This document shows positions 9,187 to 17,996 of a stretch of DNA of 64,000 nucleotides, piece by piece. A program made the position numbers and the translations under genes. The stretch's first letter is position 1. Each line of letters starts with the position of its first letter. The stretch comes from Streptomyces sp. SLBN-118. Its GTDB lineage: Bacteria; Actinomycetota; Actinomycetes; Streptomycetales; Streptomycetaceae. The notes beneath the pieces were generated by a model. The model was given only the letters and a program-made list of their open reading frames with translations. It was not told the DNA's origin and did no database searches. The DNA lies in assembly GCF_006715635.1 (NCBI RefSeq), contig NZ_VFNP01000002.1, positions 496,001 to 560,000 on the forward strand. Reading direction: 5' to 3'.

Positions 9187-11802
9187 ATGACCGTTCTGTG
9201 GGGAGTATCCTTCGACGCCACTCCGATTTCCGGCCTGGTGGTGGAATTCGTGAAGGCCGCGCGAGTGTTCCGGGACCAGGGCTGTCGCGTACATCTCGAC
9301 CTCGGTTACGACATCAAGGCCGACAAGGGTCTCTTCTTCAAGCCCTACCGCGACGAAGCCGCACTGCTCCCCGACTGGGTCCGGCTCGGCCGGATCAACG
9401 GTATTGACGAGATCCCCGGCTACGACCAGTCGTTTGTTTCCACTGTCATGCGGGAGTACATCCAGGACGGAGCGGGCGAGCAACTGCTGCCCCGGATAGA
9501 TGCTGTTGCCGAGGCTCTGGGCCGGCGGATCGAGGAGCACTGGCAGCGGCTCGACGTGTCCTTCGTGATAGTCGAAAACGGCACCCTTCCGGAGAACGTC
9601 GTGTACACGAAGGCGCTCTACCGGGCCATCGAGCGCTACGGGCGCCGAAACGGGCTGGGCCGATTCGTTCTGTGGCGCGACCACGACCTCATGTGGCAGA
9701 GCGAACCGGGCATCAAGAAGTACGGTGACTTTCCCTATTCACACACCGTGGCTCCAGTGAACTCACCCCACATCCACTACGTTGTGCTGCACGACCAGGC
9801 CCGGCGCAAGACTCTTGAGTGGGTGCCGGGTCTGGAGAACATCGGTGTCCTGCCCAACAGCTTCACGCACGTACCAGCGGTCATTGACCAGCACAACGCC
9901 GATTTCCGTCGTGAGCACCAAATCCCCGAGGATGCCCTGCTCATTGCCCGTTGTACCAGGATCATTCCGCAGAAACGGATCGACCGGGACATACACCTGG
10001 TGGCCGGCCTCGCGGACCGCGCGGAGGTGTATCTCTTCGTCGCCGGCGACCCCACGGAATCACCGGGTGAGCACGCGAGGCTCATATGTCTCGCCGAGTC
10101 GCTCGGCGTCCGTGACCGGGTGGTCTTCGGTGGTTGGCTCGCGCCGCACGAGGCCCAGGTCGGATGTCCGTCCGGGCGTGGATACTCGGTACAGGACGTG
10201 CTCGCCCATGCCGACGTAGCTTCCTTCCTCACCTCGTACGACTACGAAAGCTATGGGAATCCGATCGGGGAAGCGATTGCGTCGCGCGTCCCTTACATCG
10301 CCAGTCGCTACGCACTGTATGACACGGTGTATGGCGACAAGGGTTTCCGCGCCCCCGTCCTGGAGCTCGCCACCAGCGATCTGCCCACCCCATCGTTTGT
10401 CGACAGTGTGGCCGACCTGCTGCTGGACGAGCGGAAGCGCGACGAGACGGCGGAGTTCAACTACCGGCTGGGCATGGAGCACTTCGGTGTGGCCCATGTC
10501 GGCGAGGTGCTGGCCGAGCTGCTGTTGCCCCCGATGGGCGAGCGGACACGGCTGAGCGTCGTACTACCGGTGTACAACGAGGCGGACAACCTGCCTGCTG
10601 TGCTGAGCTCGCTCCACGAACAGCGTTGTGGAGATGGCCCCCTGGACAAGTCGCTGTACGAGGTTGTGCTGGTGGACAACAACTCCACCGACGACACGGT
10701 GAGGATCGCGCGCCGATTCGCCGTCGACCACCCCGATCTCGCGATTCATGTCGTTCCCGAACCCGAGCAGGGCGTCGCCTGCGCGCGGAAGAAGGGCATG
10801 GACTTCGCGTCAGTGCGCAGCAGGAGACGCGCGCGATCCGCCGCCGAGGAGAGGTTCTACCTCGTCTCGGCCGACGCCGACTGCACAGTGGACCAGGATT
10901 GGTTGTGGGAGCTGTACACCGCGATGGAGTCCAGTAAAGCCGCCATCGGTGTCTGCAACTACTACTACGCCAAGGAGCACTTCACCCGTCGACCGAGGTT
11001 GTGGACCGCCATCCAGCGCACGCTGCGCTGCCGAGCCGAAACGTTCGGACTGTTCGGCGGTTTCCCGGACGGCAAGGGATTCGCTGTCGACAGGGATGCC
11101 TACGAGAAGGTCGGTGGTATCGAGATCTTCTACCAGCTACGGGACGGTCATTTCGTCAGCCACCTCTCCGACGACTGGGATTTTGGAATTCGAGTCTCCA
11201 GTGCGGGAGAGGAGATCACGTACGTGCCCGGCTCCCGGGTGGAAATCAATCCGCGGCGGGTCAACCACGCCATCGATGAGGTGATCACCGGCCGCGCCTA
11301 CGGATCCGACGGGATCATCGTCATGCGGGACATCCGGGTGCAGGATACGGCAGCGGACCGCGAAGGAGACCTCACTGCGGAGGAGGCTCAACAGGCATGG
11401 GAGTTCTCCATCAAGGACTTCGTGCCGAAAAACACTCTCCTACCGGTCCTGTTGACCCCCTCCCTGCTCGACGACGACGCAGTCGTGCAGTTCTTCGGAT
11501 CCGCACTCGCGAAACAACTCGGGCGGCGCATAGCGGAGATCAGGGACGAAATGCGGGTACTTGACTTCACCGCCATCCACTCCTACAAGACCCCGTCCTA
11601 CCGGTTGTACTTCGAATTCGCCGACGAGCTGTTCGCCAGACTGCGCGCCGCCGTGGGCGAGGACATCGGCTCTCCGCCACCGCTGCCGGCTTGCCTGCGA
11701 GACGTCCCGCCCGAGCGATTCCACGAGTTCGTCAAGTACTTCTGCGAGGACAGGGAATCCGGCGAGGCACACAACTACTTCGGGAATGGAGGGGTCTTCT
11801 GA
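9187..11802 (+). CDS. Fused GT4-GT2 glycosyltransferase
   Basis: The 871-residue protein carries two glycosyltransferase modules. Residues 1-430 are GT-B/GT4-like, with RIIPQKRIDR near 258 and the EX7E signature ESYGNPIGE near 353. Residues 455-750 are GT-A/GT2-like: VVLPVYNE near 457, VDNNSTDDT, and the metal-binding SADADC near 562, followed by GGFPDGKGFAVD as an acceptor-loop-like segment. About 120 unassigned residues finish the chain. No signal peptide or membrane segment is seen, so it is likely cytosolic. Five in-frame ATA codons, very rare in streptomycetes, suggest recent acquisition. Its stop overlaps the start of the radical SAM gene (TGATG), so the two are co-translated. Donor and acceptor are unknown; two sequential sugar additions are inferred. 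Confidence 0.85.
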   Translation: MTVLWGVSFDATPISGLVVEFVKAARVFRDQGCRVHLDLGYDIKADKGLFFKPYRDEAALLPDWVRLGRINGIDEIPGYDQSFVSTVMREYIQDGAGEQLLPRIDAVAEALGRRIEEHWQRLDVSFVIVENGTLPENVVYTKALYRAIERYGRRNGLGRFVLWRDHDLMWQSEPGIKKYGDFPYSHTVAPVNSPHIHYVVLHDQARRKTLEWVPGLENIGVLPNSFTHVPAVIDQHNADFRREHQIPEDALLIARCTRIIPQKRIDRDIHLVAGLADRAEVYLFVAGDPTESPGEHARLICLAESLGVRDRVVFGGWLAPHEAQVGCPSGRGYSVQDVLAHADVASFLTSYDYESYGNPIGEAIASRVPYIASRYALYDTVYGDKGFRAPVLELATSDLPTPSFVDSVADLLLDERKRDETAEFNYRLGMEHFGVAHVGEVLAELLLPPMGERTRLSVVLPVYNEADNLPAVLSSLHEQRCGDGPLDKSLYEVVLVDNNSTDDTVRIARRFAVDHPDLAIHVVPEPEQGVACARKKGMDFASVRSRRRARSAAEERFYLVSADADCTVDQDWLWELYTAMESSKAAIGVCNYYYAKEHFTRRPRLWTAIQRTLRCRAETFGLFGGFPDGKGFAVDRDAYEKVGGIEIFYQLRDGHFVSHLSDDWDFGIRVSSAGEEITYVPGSRVEINPRRVNHAIDEVITGRAYGSDGIIVMRDIRVQDTAADREGDLTAEEAQQAWEFSIKDFVPKNTLLPVLLTPSLLDDDAVVQFFGSALAKQLGRRIAEIRDEMRVLDFTAIHSYKTPSYRLYFEFADELFARLRAAVGEDIGSPPPLPACLRDVPPERFHEFVKYFCEDRESGEAHNYFGNGGVF

Positions 11803-13253
11803 TGAATCTCAGCTATGAGCAGGCGGTGGCCTCTCTGCATCAGCTTGATCCCGGATACCCGGTTCCTTCAGTACTGGCTGCGCTGGACGACCCAGCGAAC
11901 CGGCACCTGCTCGAATATGTGACCGCGGACCCGTTCGGCGCGCATGTGTTCCCCGGCGACATCACGGACTACCCGCCGTCCGAATTCCTCATCGATCTCA
12001 ACCGGCAGCTTGCCTCGACTGCCCCGATACACCTGTGGTCCTACATCCCCACCTGCGCGTACCGGTGCCGCTTCTGCCAGTACCCGGTGGTCCTGGTCAA
12101 AGGACAACCGGAAGTCACCGACAGCAAAGCAACCCAGTGGGTCGACTGGAACATCCGCGAAGCCGAAATGTGGCTGCGCGAGGTGCCAAACCTGGCGTCA
12201 GCGCCGATCGGCGAGTTCAACGTCTTCGGCGGCACACCGTCGCTGCTTCCACCGGTCGCCATCCGCCGGTTGCTCCGCTTCTACCAAGAGAACTTCAACT
12301 TCACCCCGGACACAGCCATCCGCTTCGAAGGCGATCCCAGCACGTTCACCGTCGAGAAGCTGGAGCTGCTGGCCGAGCTGGGCTGCAGCAAACTGTCCAG
12401 CGGAGTGCAGTCGTTCGACGACTCGGTGCTCGAGCAGTGCGGCCGCGAGCACACCGCACAGATGTGTGTGGACTTCATCGGCAACGCACGGCGCGTCGGC
12501 TTCGAGTGGATCAGCATCGACCTGATGTACGGACTCCTTGACCAGAGCGTCGACAGCGTCCGCAGGGACCTCGACATGGTCGTCGAGCACGATCTGACGG
12601 CGGTGGTGTGCGCCAAGCTGCATCTGAAGTCCTTCAGCGACACCAGAACCGGAGTGTCCGGGGAGAAACCTGCGGCCTGGCAACTGCCCGCCTACAGAAA
12701 CAAGCTGGTCGAAGACGGCCATCGCTGGCCGACGCTCGGCGAGCAGTACCAAATGCGTGAGATCCTCACCGAGGGTCTGACCCGCGCCGGTTTCCGTGAG
12801 CAGCCCACCATGTACTTCGCGCGCGAAGGCCTTGGCCCGGAGACGTGGAAGTCCATCATGGTCGACCAGGACAAGCAGGAAGCCGAGGTCGCAATCGGAC
12901 TGGGTGGCAGTTCCAGTTGCCGCGCATCGGAGGCGATCGCCCATGTGGACTGGAGGACGTACTCCGCAGCCGTAGAGGCCGGCCGGCTTCCGCTCGGCTC
13001 AGCGACCCGTTTCTCCGAAGATGCTCAGGAGGCCAGGTCCATCAAGATGGCGCTGTCGACTCTGCAGCCGCTGCGCGACACGTTCCATCAGCAGCGTTTC
13101 GCCGGACGATCCCTGCTGGACGAGCCGTGGCGGCACATTTTTCAGTCACTGGAGAAACGCGGCCTGACCGTCGTGGACGACTGCGCCGAACAGATCAGTA
13201 TGACGTCGGAGGGCAAAGTCCTGGTCGAGGCGATCATCAACAGCGAGTTCTGA
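11802..13253 (+). CDS. HemN/HemW-like radical SAM protein
   Basis: The 483-residue protein begins at the ATG overlapping the previous stop, with GGAGGGG 7-8 bases upstream. The radical SAM cluster motif CAYRCRFC (CX3CX2C) lies at residues 85-92 and the SAM-binding glycine motif FGGTPSLLP follows, as in the HemN family; SSGVQSFDD and a C-terminal winged-helix-like region (EGKVLVEAI) also fit. HemN relatives include coproporphyrinogen dehydrogenase, HemW heme chaperones, and methyltransferases or cyclopropanases in natural-product pathways. Pairing with a glycosyltransferase and the absence of any heme gene nearby argue for a tailoring role, but the reaction is not known. Nothing recognisable follows until the cupredoxin at 13434. 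Confidence 0.85.
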   Translation: MNLSYEQAVASLHQLDPGYPVPSVLAALDDPANRHLLEYVTADPFGAHVFPGDITDYPPSEFLIDLNRQLASTAPIHLWSYIPTCAYRCRFCQYPVVLVKGQPEVTDSKATQWVDWNIREAEMWLREVPNLASAPIGEFNVFGGTPSLLPPVAIRRLLRFYQENFNFTPDTAIRFEGDPSTFTVEKLELLAELGCSKLSSGVQSFDDSVLEQCGREHTAQMCVDFIGNARRVGFEWISIDLMYGLLDQSVDSVRRDLDMVVEHDLTAVVCAKLHLKSFSDTRTGVSGEKPAAWQLPAYRNKLVEDGHRWPTLGEQYQMREILTEGLTRAGFREQPTMYFAREGLGPETWKSIMVDQDKQEAEVAIGLGGSSSCRASEAIAHVDWRTYSAAVEAGRLPLGSATRFSEDAQEARSIKMALSTLQPLRDTFHQQRFAGRSLLDEPWRHIFQSLEKRGLTVVDDCAEQISMTSEGKVLVEAIINSEF

Positions 13254-13433
13254 CGTTCTGGCCGACGTCATCGGCATCGAGCGGCGCCCCCGTGCTCGGC
13301 ATTCAGGTGAGCCGGCGCCGCGGCTGGCGGTACCGCTCTGGCGAGCGCCACCGAGGACGGTGAATCTGGATGCGGCGACCGATCACCGGCCGCGCCCAGA
13401 CCACAGCATCCATCGTCGGAAGGTCCGCCCGGC

Positions 13434-13856
13434 ATGTCACTCACCTATCCCCACCGGGCCCACACCGCCCTCAGAGTGGGCGGAGTCTGCATCCTGCTCG
13501 CCCTGGCCGGCTGCTCGAACGGCGGCAACGGCAGCGGCAACAACACCACCACCCCAGCGACCACCACCAGCGCCGCGTCCGCCCCGAGCACCTCCAACAC
13601 TGGCGCGGCGCACCTCTCGATCAAGAACTTCGCCTTCACGCCGGCGAGTCTTCAGGTGCGGCCCGGGACGAAGGTCATCGTCGAGAACCTGGACTCGGTC
13701 ACGCACACCGTGACCGCCACCGGGGACAAGGCATTCGACACCGGCGACATCGATGCCGGCGAAACAGCCACCTTCATCGCTCCAGCCACATCCGGCAGCT
13801 TTCCCTACATCTGCACCATCCACCCGAACATGAAGGGCACCCTCACCGTGAGCTGA
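13434..13856 (+). CDS. Cupredoxin-domain lipoprotein
   Basis: The 140-residue protein has a lipoprotein signal with lipobox LAGC at about residue 25, a Ser/Thr/Ala-rich spacer, then one plastocyanin-like domain. The type-1 copper ligands are visible: His in SVTHTVTA, and the Cys, His and Met of YICTIHPNMKGTL. It should be anchored outside the membrane and act in copper binding or electron transfer. It is monocistronic, and no oxidase partner lies beside it. Confidence 0.86.
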   Translation: MSLTYPHRAHTALRVGGVCILLALAGCSNGGNGSGNNTTTPATTTSAASAPSTSNTGAAHLSIKNFAFTPASLQVRPGTKVIVENLDSVTHTVTATGDKAFDTGDIDAGETATFIAPATSGSFPYICTIHPNMKGTLTVS

Positions 13857-14032
13857 TGCCCGAGCTCGGTGCCCACGCGTCGGCTCCCAGCCGTGCCGCC
13901 CGTTCCCTCACAGCTGCGGCCACCGCAGTGGCTGACCCGGCGACCGGCCATACGTACCGCCACTCGGGTTGTCCGGTGTCCTGATGCGCTGGTCGGGATG
14001 CGATGTGGTTCCCCCCATTGGATGGTGGAGAC

Positions 14033-14314
14033 ATGAACCATCCCCACCAGTCCCAGCGGACGATCGAGATCGACACCCGGCTCGTCACGGCCGGTGCTGT
14101 GCTCACCGCGGCCGGTGCCGCGGTGGCGTGCGTCGGCATGGCCACCGTGGCCTTCGCTGTGTTCAAAGAAGGTCGGCGCATGATCCGTGACATGGATGTG
14201 CCCCCGGCCCAGCAAGCGGCCATGAAGTGGCGCCAGGCCAAGGAGGCGTCCCGAGCGGGCATGGAGGCGTGGCAGTCCGCGTCCGGCGCCCAGAACGGGG
14301 CGCTCGCCCGCTAG
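14033..14314 (+). CDS. Small single-span membrane protein of unknown function
   Basis: 93 residues from the ATG at 14033, preceded by GGTGGAG. One hydrophobic segment (about residues 20-42, VTAGAVLTAAGAAVACVGMA) is followed by a basic, amphipathic tail (KEGRRMIRDMD, QQAAMKWRQAKEA). Streptomycetes have many such one-span proteins with no assigned role; no family is claimed. Confidence 0.62.
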   Translation: MNHPHQSQRTIEIDTRLVTAGAVLTAAGAAVACVGMATVAFAVFKEGRRMIRDMDVPPAQQAAMKWRQAKEASRAGMEAWQSASGAQNGALAR

Positions 14315-14519
14315 GTCGGCCAGGCCACTCTCTCCACCGGAGCCCGTGCCGGTCCCGGTGGAACGATGCCGTGTGCCGCGACGCCGACTGCGCGCAGCAC
14401 GCTTCGCCGAGCAGATACCGGGTCTGACCAGTGCGTACGGCCCGTGGCATGCCGGGCGTGCGCCCCGGTGGCCGGCGCGTCCAGGTCGCTGTCGGTGGGT
14501 TCAGGGAACCGCCCGCCGC

Positions 14520-14559
14520 TCACATCCTGCGGATACGCATCACATCCTGCGGATACGCA
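14520..14559. repeat. Tandem 20-bp duplication at the end of the DUF6893-like gene
   Basis: TCACATCCTGCGGATACGCA occurs twice head to tail (14520-14539 and 14540-14559). The stop codon of the small minus-strand gene lies in the right-hand copy, so the left copy is an untranslated duplicate of its last codons. This looks like a recent slippage duplication. Confidence 0.9.
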
Positions 14560-14647
14560 GGTACCGCACGAGATCCGGCAGCATCTGTTTGACAGCCGCC
14601 GCAAGAACGACCGCAGCGGCCGCGCCGCCGATGATTGTCTTCTTCAT
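14540..14647 (-). CDS. DUF6893-like 35-residue membrane peptide, last gene of the hydrogenase operon
   Basis: The minus strand encodes MKKTIIGGAAAAVV and on to a basic end (YLRIRRM), 35 residues with one hydrophobic helix. GAGGAG lies 7 bases upstream of the ATG at 14647, and the gene starts 10 bases after the maturation protease stop. Peptides of this size and pattern (KK/IGG/hydrophobic/LPDxxRYLxxRxM) are the DUF6893 type; I recall them beside actinobacterial Hhy hydrogenases. Function unknown; membrane anchoring of a partner is a guess. Confidence 0.7.
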   Translation of the reverse strand: MKKTIIGGAAAAVVLAAAVKQMLPDLVRYLRIRRM

Positions 14648-14657
14648 GGTTGTCTCC

Positions 14658-15206
14658 TCACTTCGCGGTCTCGCCGACCGCAGCCGACGGCACGGGCGAT
14701 TCCTGCTCGCCGCCCCGTAGTAGACCCAGGATCAGTCGTACGGCCTCCGGCACCGCGGCAGCCACCGGTGGACTGAGGCCGATGCCTTCCTCCACGTCGG
14801 CGGGTTCGCAGCCCACGACCAGGGTGCGCCGCGGTGGATGTGCGCCGGTGCCCGCGCAGAGGGTGCCCAGGAGGGCCAGGACCGCGTCGGGGGACATCCG
14901 GTGGCCGTCCAGCAGGGCGCCCTGGGGCTCTATGTCGCCCGGGCGGTCGGCCTCGATCAGGTACACCGTGCCGGGGGCGCCGCCCCGTGTCGTGGCATCG
15001 ACCAGGACGAGCATGTCGTAGCCGTCGAGGAGCTGATACGCCAGGTGGACTCCCCGTACGCCGATGTCCACGACCTCGGCGTGCTCCGGAAGTTGCTCCA
15101 CCGAAAGTCCGCGCACCGTCTCGACGCCGAAGCCGTCGTCGCCGAGGAAGATGTTTCCGACACCGGCGACCAGGGTCCGGCCGCTGTTGCCCTCCGGGCG
15201 TTTCAT
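14658..15206 (-). CDS. [NiFe]-hydrogenase maturation endopeptidase (HyaD/HybD family)
   Basis: 182 residues from the ATG at 15206. The family start GVGNIFLGDDGFGVE contains the Ni-probing acidic residue of GNxxxxDDG; HLAYQLLDGYDMLVLVDA and the conserved His segment (GHRMSPDAVL) follow. The enzyme removes the C-terminal tail of the hydrogenase large subunit after nickel insertion, and the large subunit in this operon has such a tail after DPCLPCGVH. The start overlaps the upstream stop by 4 bases (ATGA), so it is translationally coupled. Confidence 0.92.
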   Translation of the reverse strand: MKRPEGNSGRTLVAGVGNIFLGDDGFGVETVRGLSVEQLPEHAEVVDIGVRGVHLAYQLLDGYDMLVLVDATTRGGAPGTVYLIEADRPGDIEPQGALLDGHRMSPDAVLALLGTLCAGTGAHPPRRTLVVGCEPADVEEGIGLSPPVAAAVPEAVRLILGLLRGGEQESPVPSAAVGETAK

Positions 15207-16627
15207 CCGTCCTCCAGGGGGACGACCTCGTCGGGCTGGAAGTACAGGAAGCGGCCCTGCTCGCGGCGGATGTCGGCTCCCGGATCGCCTTCGACGGTCA
15301 CCGCAAGGTGCACTGCCCCGTCCACGTCGTGCAGCACCGCCTCGACCCTGGCGCTGCGGCCGTTCAGGAACAGGTCCTGTGCGTCGGTGCGCCGCAGACC
15401 CGGGCGCAGTTGTACGCGGCTCCCGGCGCCGAGCGAGTGGCCGTCGACGAGGGCGCGGTCGTGTGCCGGGTCGAAGCCGGAGTCGCTTGCCGGGTCCCAC
15501 CAGGGCGTGTCCGGCCGCTGCACCCCGTCCGGCACGTCCGGCGTGGCTGGGGCGGCTGGTGCGGCTGGGGCGGTCACCTCGCGCAGCGAACGCACCGCGC
15601 CGTGCAGGCGCTCGAGGACCTCGGGGGGCATCGAGTCGGCCAGGTCGATCACTGCGGCGGCCCGTTCGTCGGTGCCACGGGCCTCGCGCTTCTCCTCGTC
15701 GGTGAGGGCGGCGGTGCGCAGCGCGAGGATCTCGTCGATCTCGGTGGCGTCGTAGAGGGTCCCTGGACTCTCCGGTGCGATGGCCGGGTGGTCCTCCAGG
15801 ATGATGGGAGAGGACAGCACCAGGTCCGCGCGGCCGGGTTCCCCGGCGAGGACAGGCCAGGTGTGCAGGTTGCGGCAGTTGGCGACTGCGCCCTTGGCCC
15901 ACTCGGGCGGATCCGTCATCGACAGGAACGATCCGGCGCTGAGGCCCATCAGGAGGTGCGCGGCCACCAGCGAGCGCGCCAGTGCCGCGTCACGGTCGCC
16001 CGAGCCGTCGGGCGGGCTCCAGGAGCTGGTGTTCTCCACGACAGCGGTCAGGCACATCACCCGGTAGGGCCCTTCGAGTTCACGCGCTGTCAGCCGCACG
16101 ACGCCGCTGATCTCCTCGCACCGGCGAATCAGCCGGCCGACCGTCCGCCCGGCCGCGTCCAGGACGGGCTCGGTCTGCTCGCGGGCGGGGCGGGTGAAGG
16201 GGACGGTGACGCCGTCTCCTGTCAGCCTTTCCACAGGTTCGAGCACTTCGACACGCTCTTCGACGCCCTCGTCCCAGGGCACCAGGACGCGGTCCTCCAG
16301 GGGGAGTTCGGGCACCGTCTCGAACCCACCGTCCTGCCGGACCTGTTGCACGGTCCGGCGCTGGGCGTGCAGGAAGCGCACCTCGACCGCGAGGCGTGCG
16401 CCCGCCTTCGGTTCCATCAGGCATTCGGTGTGCTGGAAGTCGTGCTCCTCGCATTCGGCGGCCCAGGCCGGTGGCACGAGCACCCCGAACTGCCAGCGCA
16501 ACCGGTTCTTGGCGGCCGAGGCACGGTACGGGTAGAGCACATAGCCCTCAAAGAGCACCGCGTCCGCCACCTGCCGGGCAACGGCGAGCCGGGCTTCCGT
16601 ATCCGGTGAAAAGGCGGTTGTCGTCAC
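15203..16627 (-). CDS. Conserved hydrogenase-operon protein of unknown function (474 residues)
   Basis: A GTG at 16627 with GGAGGG 8 bases upstream gives 474 residues; it overlaps the upstream stop by 4 bases. The sequence is soluble-looking with a segment rich in aromatic and basic residues near the start (FEGYVLYPYRASAAKNRLRWQFG) and Cys-containing ECEEHDFQHTECL at about 60-75. Further on come SSPIILEDHPAIAPESPG, ALTDEEKREARGTDERAA and a C-terminal beta-rich part. I recognise no enzyme motif. Position inside the operon and tight coupling on both sides imply a role in hydrogenase assembly or partner binding. Confidence 0.8.
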   Translation of the reverse strand: MTTTAFSPDTEARLAVARQVADAVLFEGYVLYPYRASAAKNRLRWQFGVLVPPAWAAECEEHDFQHTECLMEPKAGARLAVEVRFLHAQRRTVQQVRQDGGFETVPELPLEDRVLVPWDEGVEERVEVLEPVERLTGDGVTVPFTRPAREQTEPVLDAAGRTVGRLIRRCEEISGVVRLTARELEGPYRVMCLTAVVENTSSWSPPDGSGDRDAALARSLVAAHLLMGLSAGSFLSMTDPPEWAKGAVANCRNLHTWPVLAGEPGRADLVLSSPIILEDHPAIAPESPGTLYDATEIDEILALRTAALTDEEKREARGTDERAAAVIDLADSMPPEVLERLHGAVRSLREVTAPAAPAAPATPDVPDGVQRPDTPWWDPASDSGFDPAHDRALVDGHSLGAGSRVQLRPGLRRTDAQDLFLNGRSARVEAVLHDVDGAVHLAVTVEGDPGADIRREQGRFLYFQPDEVVPLEDG

Positions 16628-17322
16628 CGTGCCGTCCCTCCGGTCGCGTGGGGCAGCAGCGTCCGGTCCGGGTTGTGGCCCGGCGGGGGCTCCGGCCTGT
16701 CGGCCTCGGCCAGCAGGGCGCGGACGGCCGCCTCCCAGGAGGGCAGCGCCCGCTGTGACCGGAAGGCGAGCAGTGCGTCCACGGTGTCGCGCGGCAGCCG
16801 GATCCAGCCGCAGCCGGGGAAGTGCTGCTCGACCATCTCCCGCCACACCTCGACCGGCATGCGGAAGGTCGCTTCCCGGTCCCACGGCACAGGCTCGACG
16901 CGGAAGCCGCCGGCTCCCGTGAAGGCCGTTCCGGAGAACAGCATGAGCAGCGGCACCTCGCCCGCTTCCAGGGCGTTGAAGTACCGGCCGGCGGCGACGT
17001 CCATGTCGTAGGTGCAGGGGACGACGAGGTCGGTCTCCGTCTCCCCCGTGAAGCCGGGAACCATGTGCGAGACCTGGGCGAACTGAACCGGCTGGAGCGT
17101 GCTGCCCCAGCGCGAGCGCTCACCGAAGAGGACGTTCAGCGCATCGGCCTCCGCGGGCTCGTAGCCGCGCCGCGCGGGCTCGATGCGGATCTGGCAGCGC
17201 AGGGCCAGGGCGTGCACACGGGCGTTGTCGGACGGGGTGATGCGCAGCCTGAAGACGAGCGTCGGACCGGCCGCGTACGGGTCGGCCCGTACGCCGGTAC
17301 ACGTGAAGGCGAGCTCGGTCAT
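16624..17322 (-). CDS. DUF6084-like hydrogenase-associated protein
   Basis: 232 residues from the ATG at 17322, overlapping the upstream stop by 4 bases. It begins MTELAFTCTGVRADPYAAGP and is mostly beta-rich, with ALRCQIRIEPARRGY and DLVVPCTYDMDVAAGRYF; the end is helical. This pattern fits the DUF6084 family that I associate with Hhy-type hydrogenase loci. No catalytic residues can be named. It is probably an assembly or stability factor for the hydrogenase. Confidence 0.7.
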   Translation of the reverse strand: MTELAFTCTGVRADPYAAGPTLVFRLRITPSDNARVHALALRCQIRIEPARRGYEPAEADALNVLFGERSRWGSTLQPVQFAQVSHMVPGFTGETETDLVVPCTYDMDVAAGRYFNALEAGEVPLLMLFSGTAFTGAGGFRVEPVPWDREATFRMPVEVWREMVEQHFPGCGWIRLPRDTVDALLAFRSQRALPSWEAAVRALLAEADRPEPPPGHNPDRTLLPHATGGTAR

Positions 17323-17996
17323 GGCCGGTCCACCCCCTGCACCGCTCTGGCGCGGCACCGTACCTGCTCGAAGAACGACTCCAGATCGGCCCGGGCTTCG
17401 GCTCCGCCGTCGAAGCCCTGCCACAACAGGCGCATGCGGCCCACCAGTTCGTAACAGATGTCGATCGGGACGAGGTAGCACTCGGTCCGGCTGCCGCCCT
17501 GCTCACGGCGCAACAACAGTGCTTCCACGTCGGGTTCGAGGAGCGCAGCCAGCCGGCTGTTGCCGAGCACGCTCTGCCAGGCCGACGGTTCGAGTTCACT
17601 CTCGGTCGCACCCGCGGGACTCGGGTAGAGGGCGACCAGGCGATCGAGCGCGGCGTTGCGGAAGAAGAAGGCGACGCCGACCGGGATCTGCAGAACCTCC
17701 CAGGCACTGTCGTCCAGGCGATGGTCCGCGTCCGCCAGATAGCGGTCCGGGACGGCGCGGAAGCGGCCGCCCGCAGCACCCGGCCGATCGAACAGGAGGG
17801 CACACGGGACGCAGGCGCAGGCTAGTGCGCGCTTGTCCGTGTCCACCAGGTGGCGGTGGCTGTCCTCGGCCACCGCCACTCCGCACAGTTCGCATCGCTC
17901 CTGCTGCACTGGGCGGTCCGTCAGAAACCGCCGCAGGCCGCGTACTTCACCGGCCGGAGGCCCAGAGGGCTGCCGCCGGAGGTGAGCCGCGCTCAC
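17319..17996 (-). CDS. DUF5947-like hydrogenase-associated protein
   Basis: 225 residues from a GTG at 17996 that overlaps the upstream stop by 4 bases (GTGA). A Cys/His-rich stretch near the N-terminus (ERCELCGVAVAEDSHRHLVD, then LACACVPCALLF) looks like a metal site: CxxC plus CxCxxC. The remainder includes IPVGVAFFFRNAALDRLVALYPSPAGATES and ECYLVPIDICYELVG. DUF5947 proteins occur next to the same hydrogenase type. Metal binding is inferred from the Cys spacing only. Confidence 0.72.
   Translation of the reverse strand: MSAAHLRRQPSGPPAGEVRGLRRFLTDRPVQQERCELCGVAVAEDSHRHLVDTDKRALACACVPCALLFDRPGAAGGRFRAVPDRYLADADHRLDDSAWEVLQIPVGVAFFFRNAALDRLVALYPSPAGATESELEPSAWQSVLGNSRLAALLEPDVEALLLRREQGGSRTECYLVPIDICYELVGRMRLLWQGFDGGAEARADLESFFEQVRCRARAVQGVDRP

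Noticed and set aside
9002..9190. A 62-codon frame ending with a 4-base overlap (ATGA) on the glycosyltransferase start
   Set aside because: Attractive as a leader or precursor peptide, but third-position GC is low, a TATAAT lies inside it, and the glycosyltransferase has its own GGGGAG site; kept as non-coding.
14658..15902. A longer start for the hydrogenase maturation protease
   Set aside because: The upstream 230 codons translate the antisense-like frame of the 474-residue protein; the true family N-terminus begins at the ATG at 15206 with a 4-base overlap.
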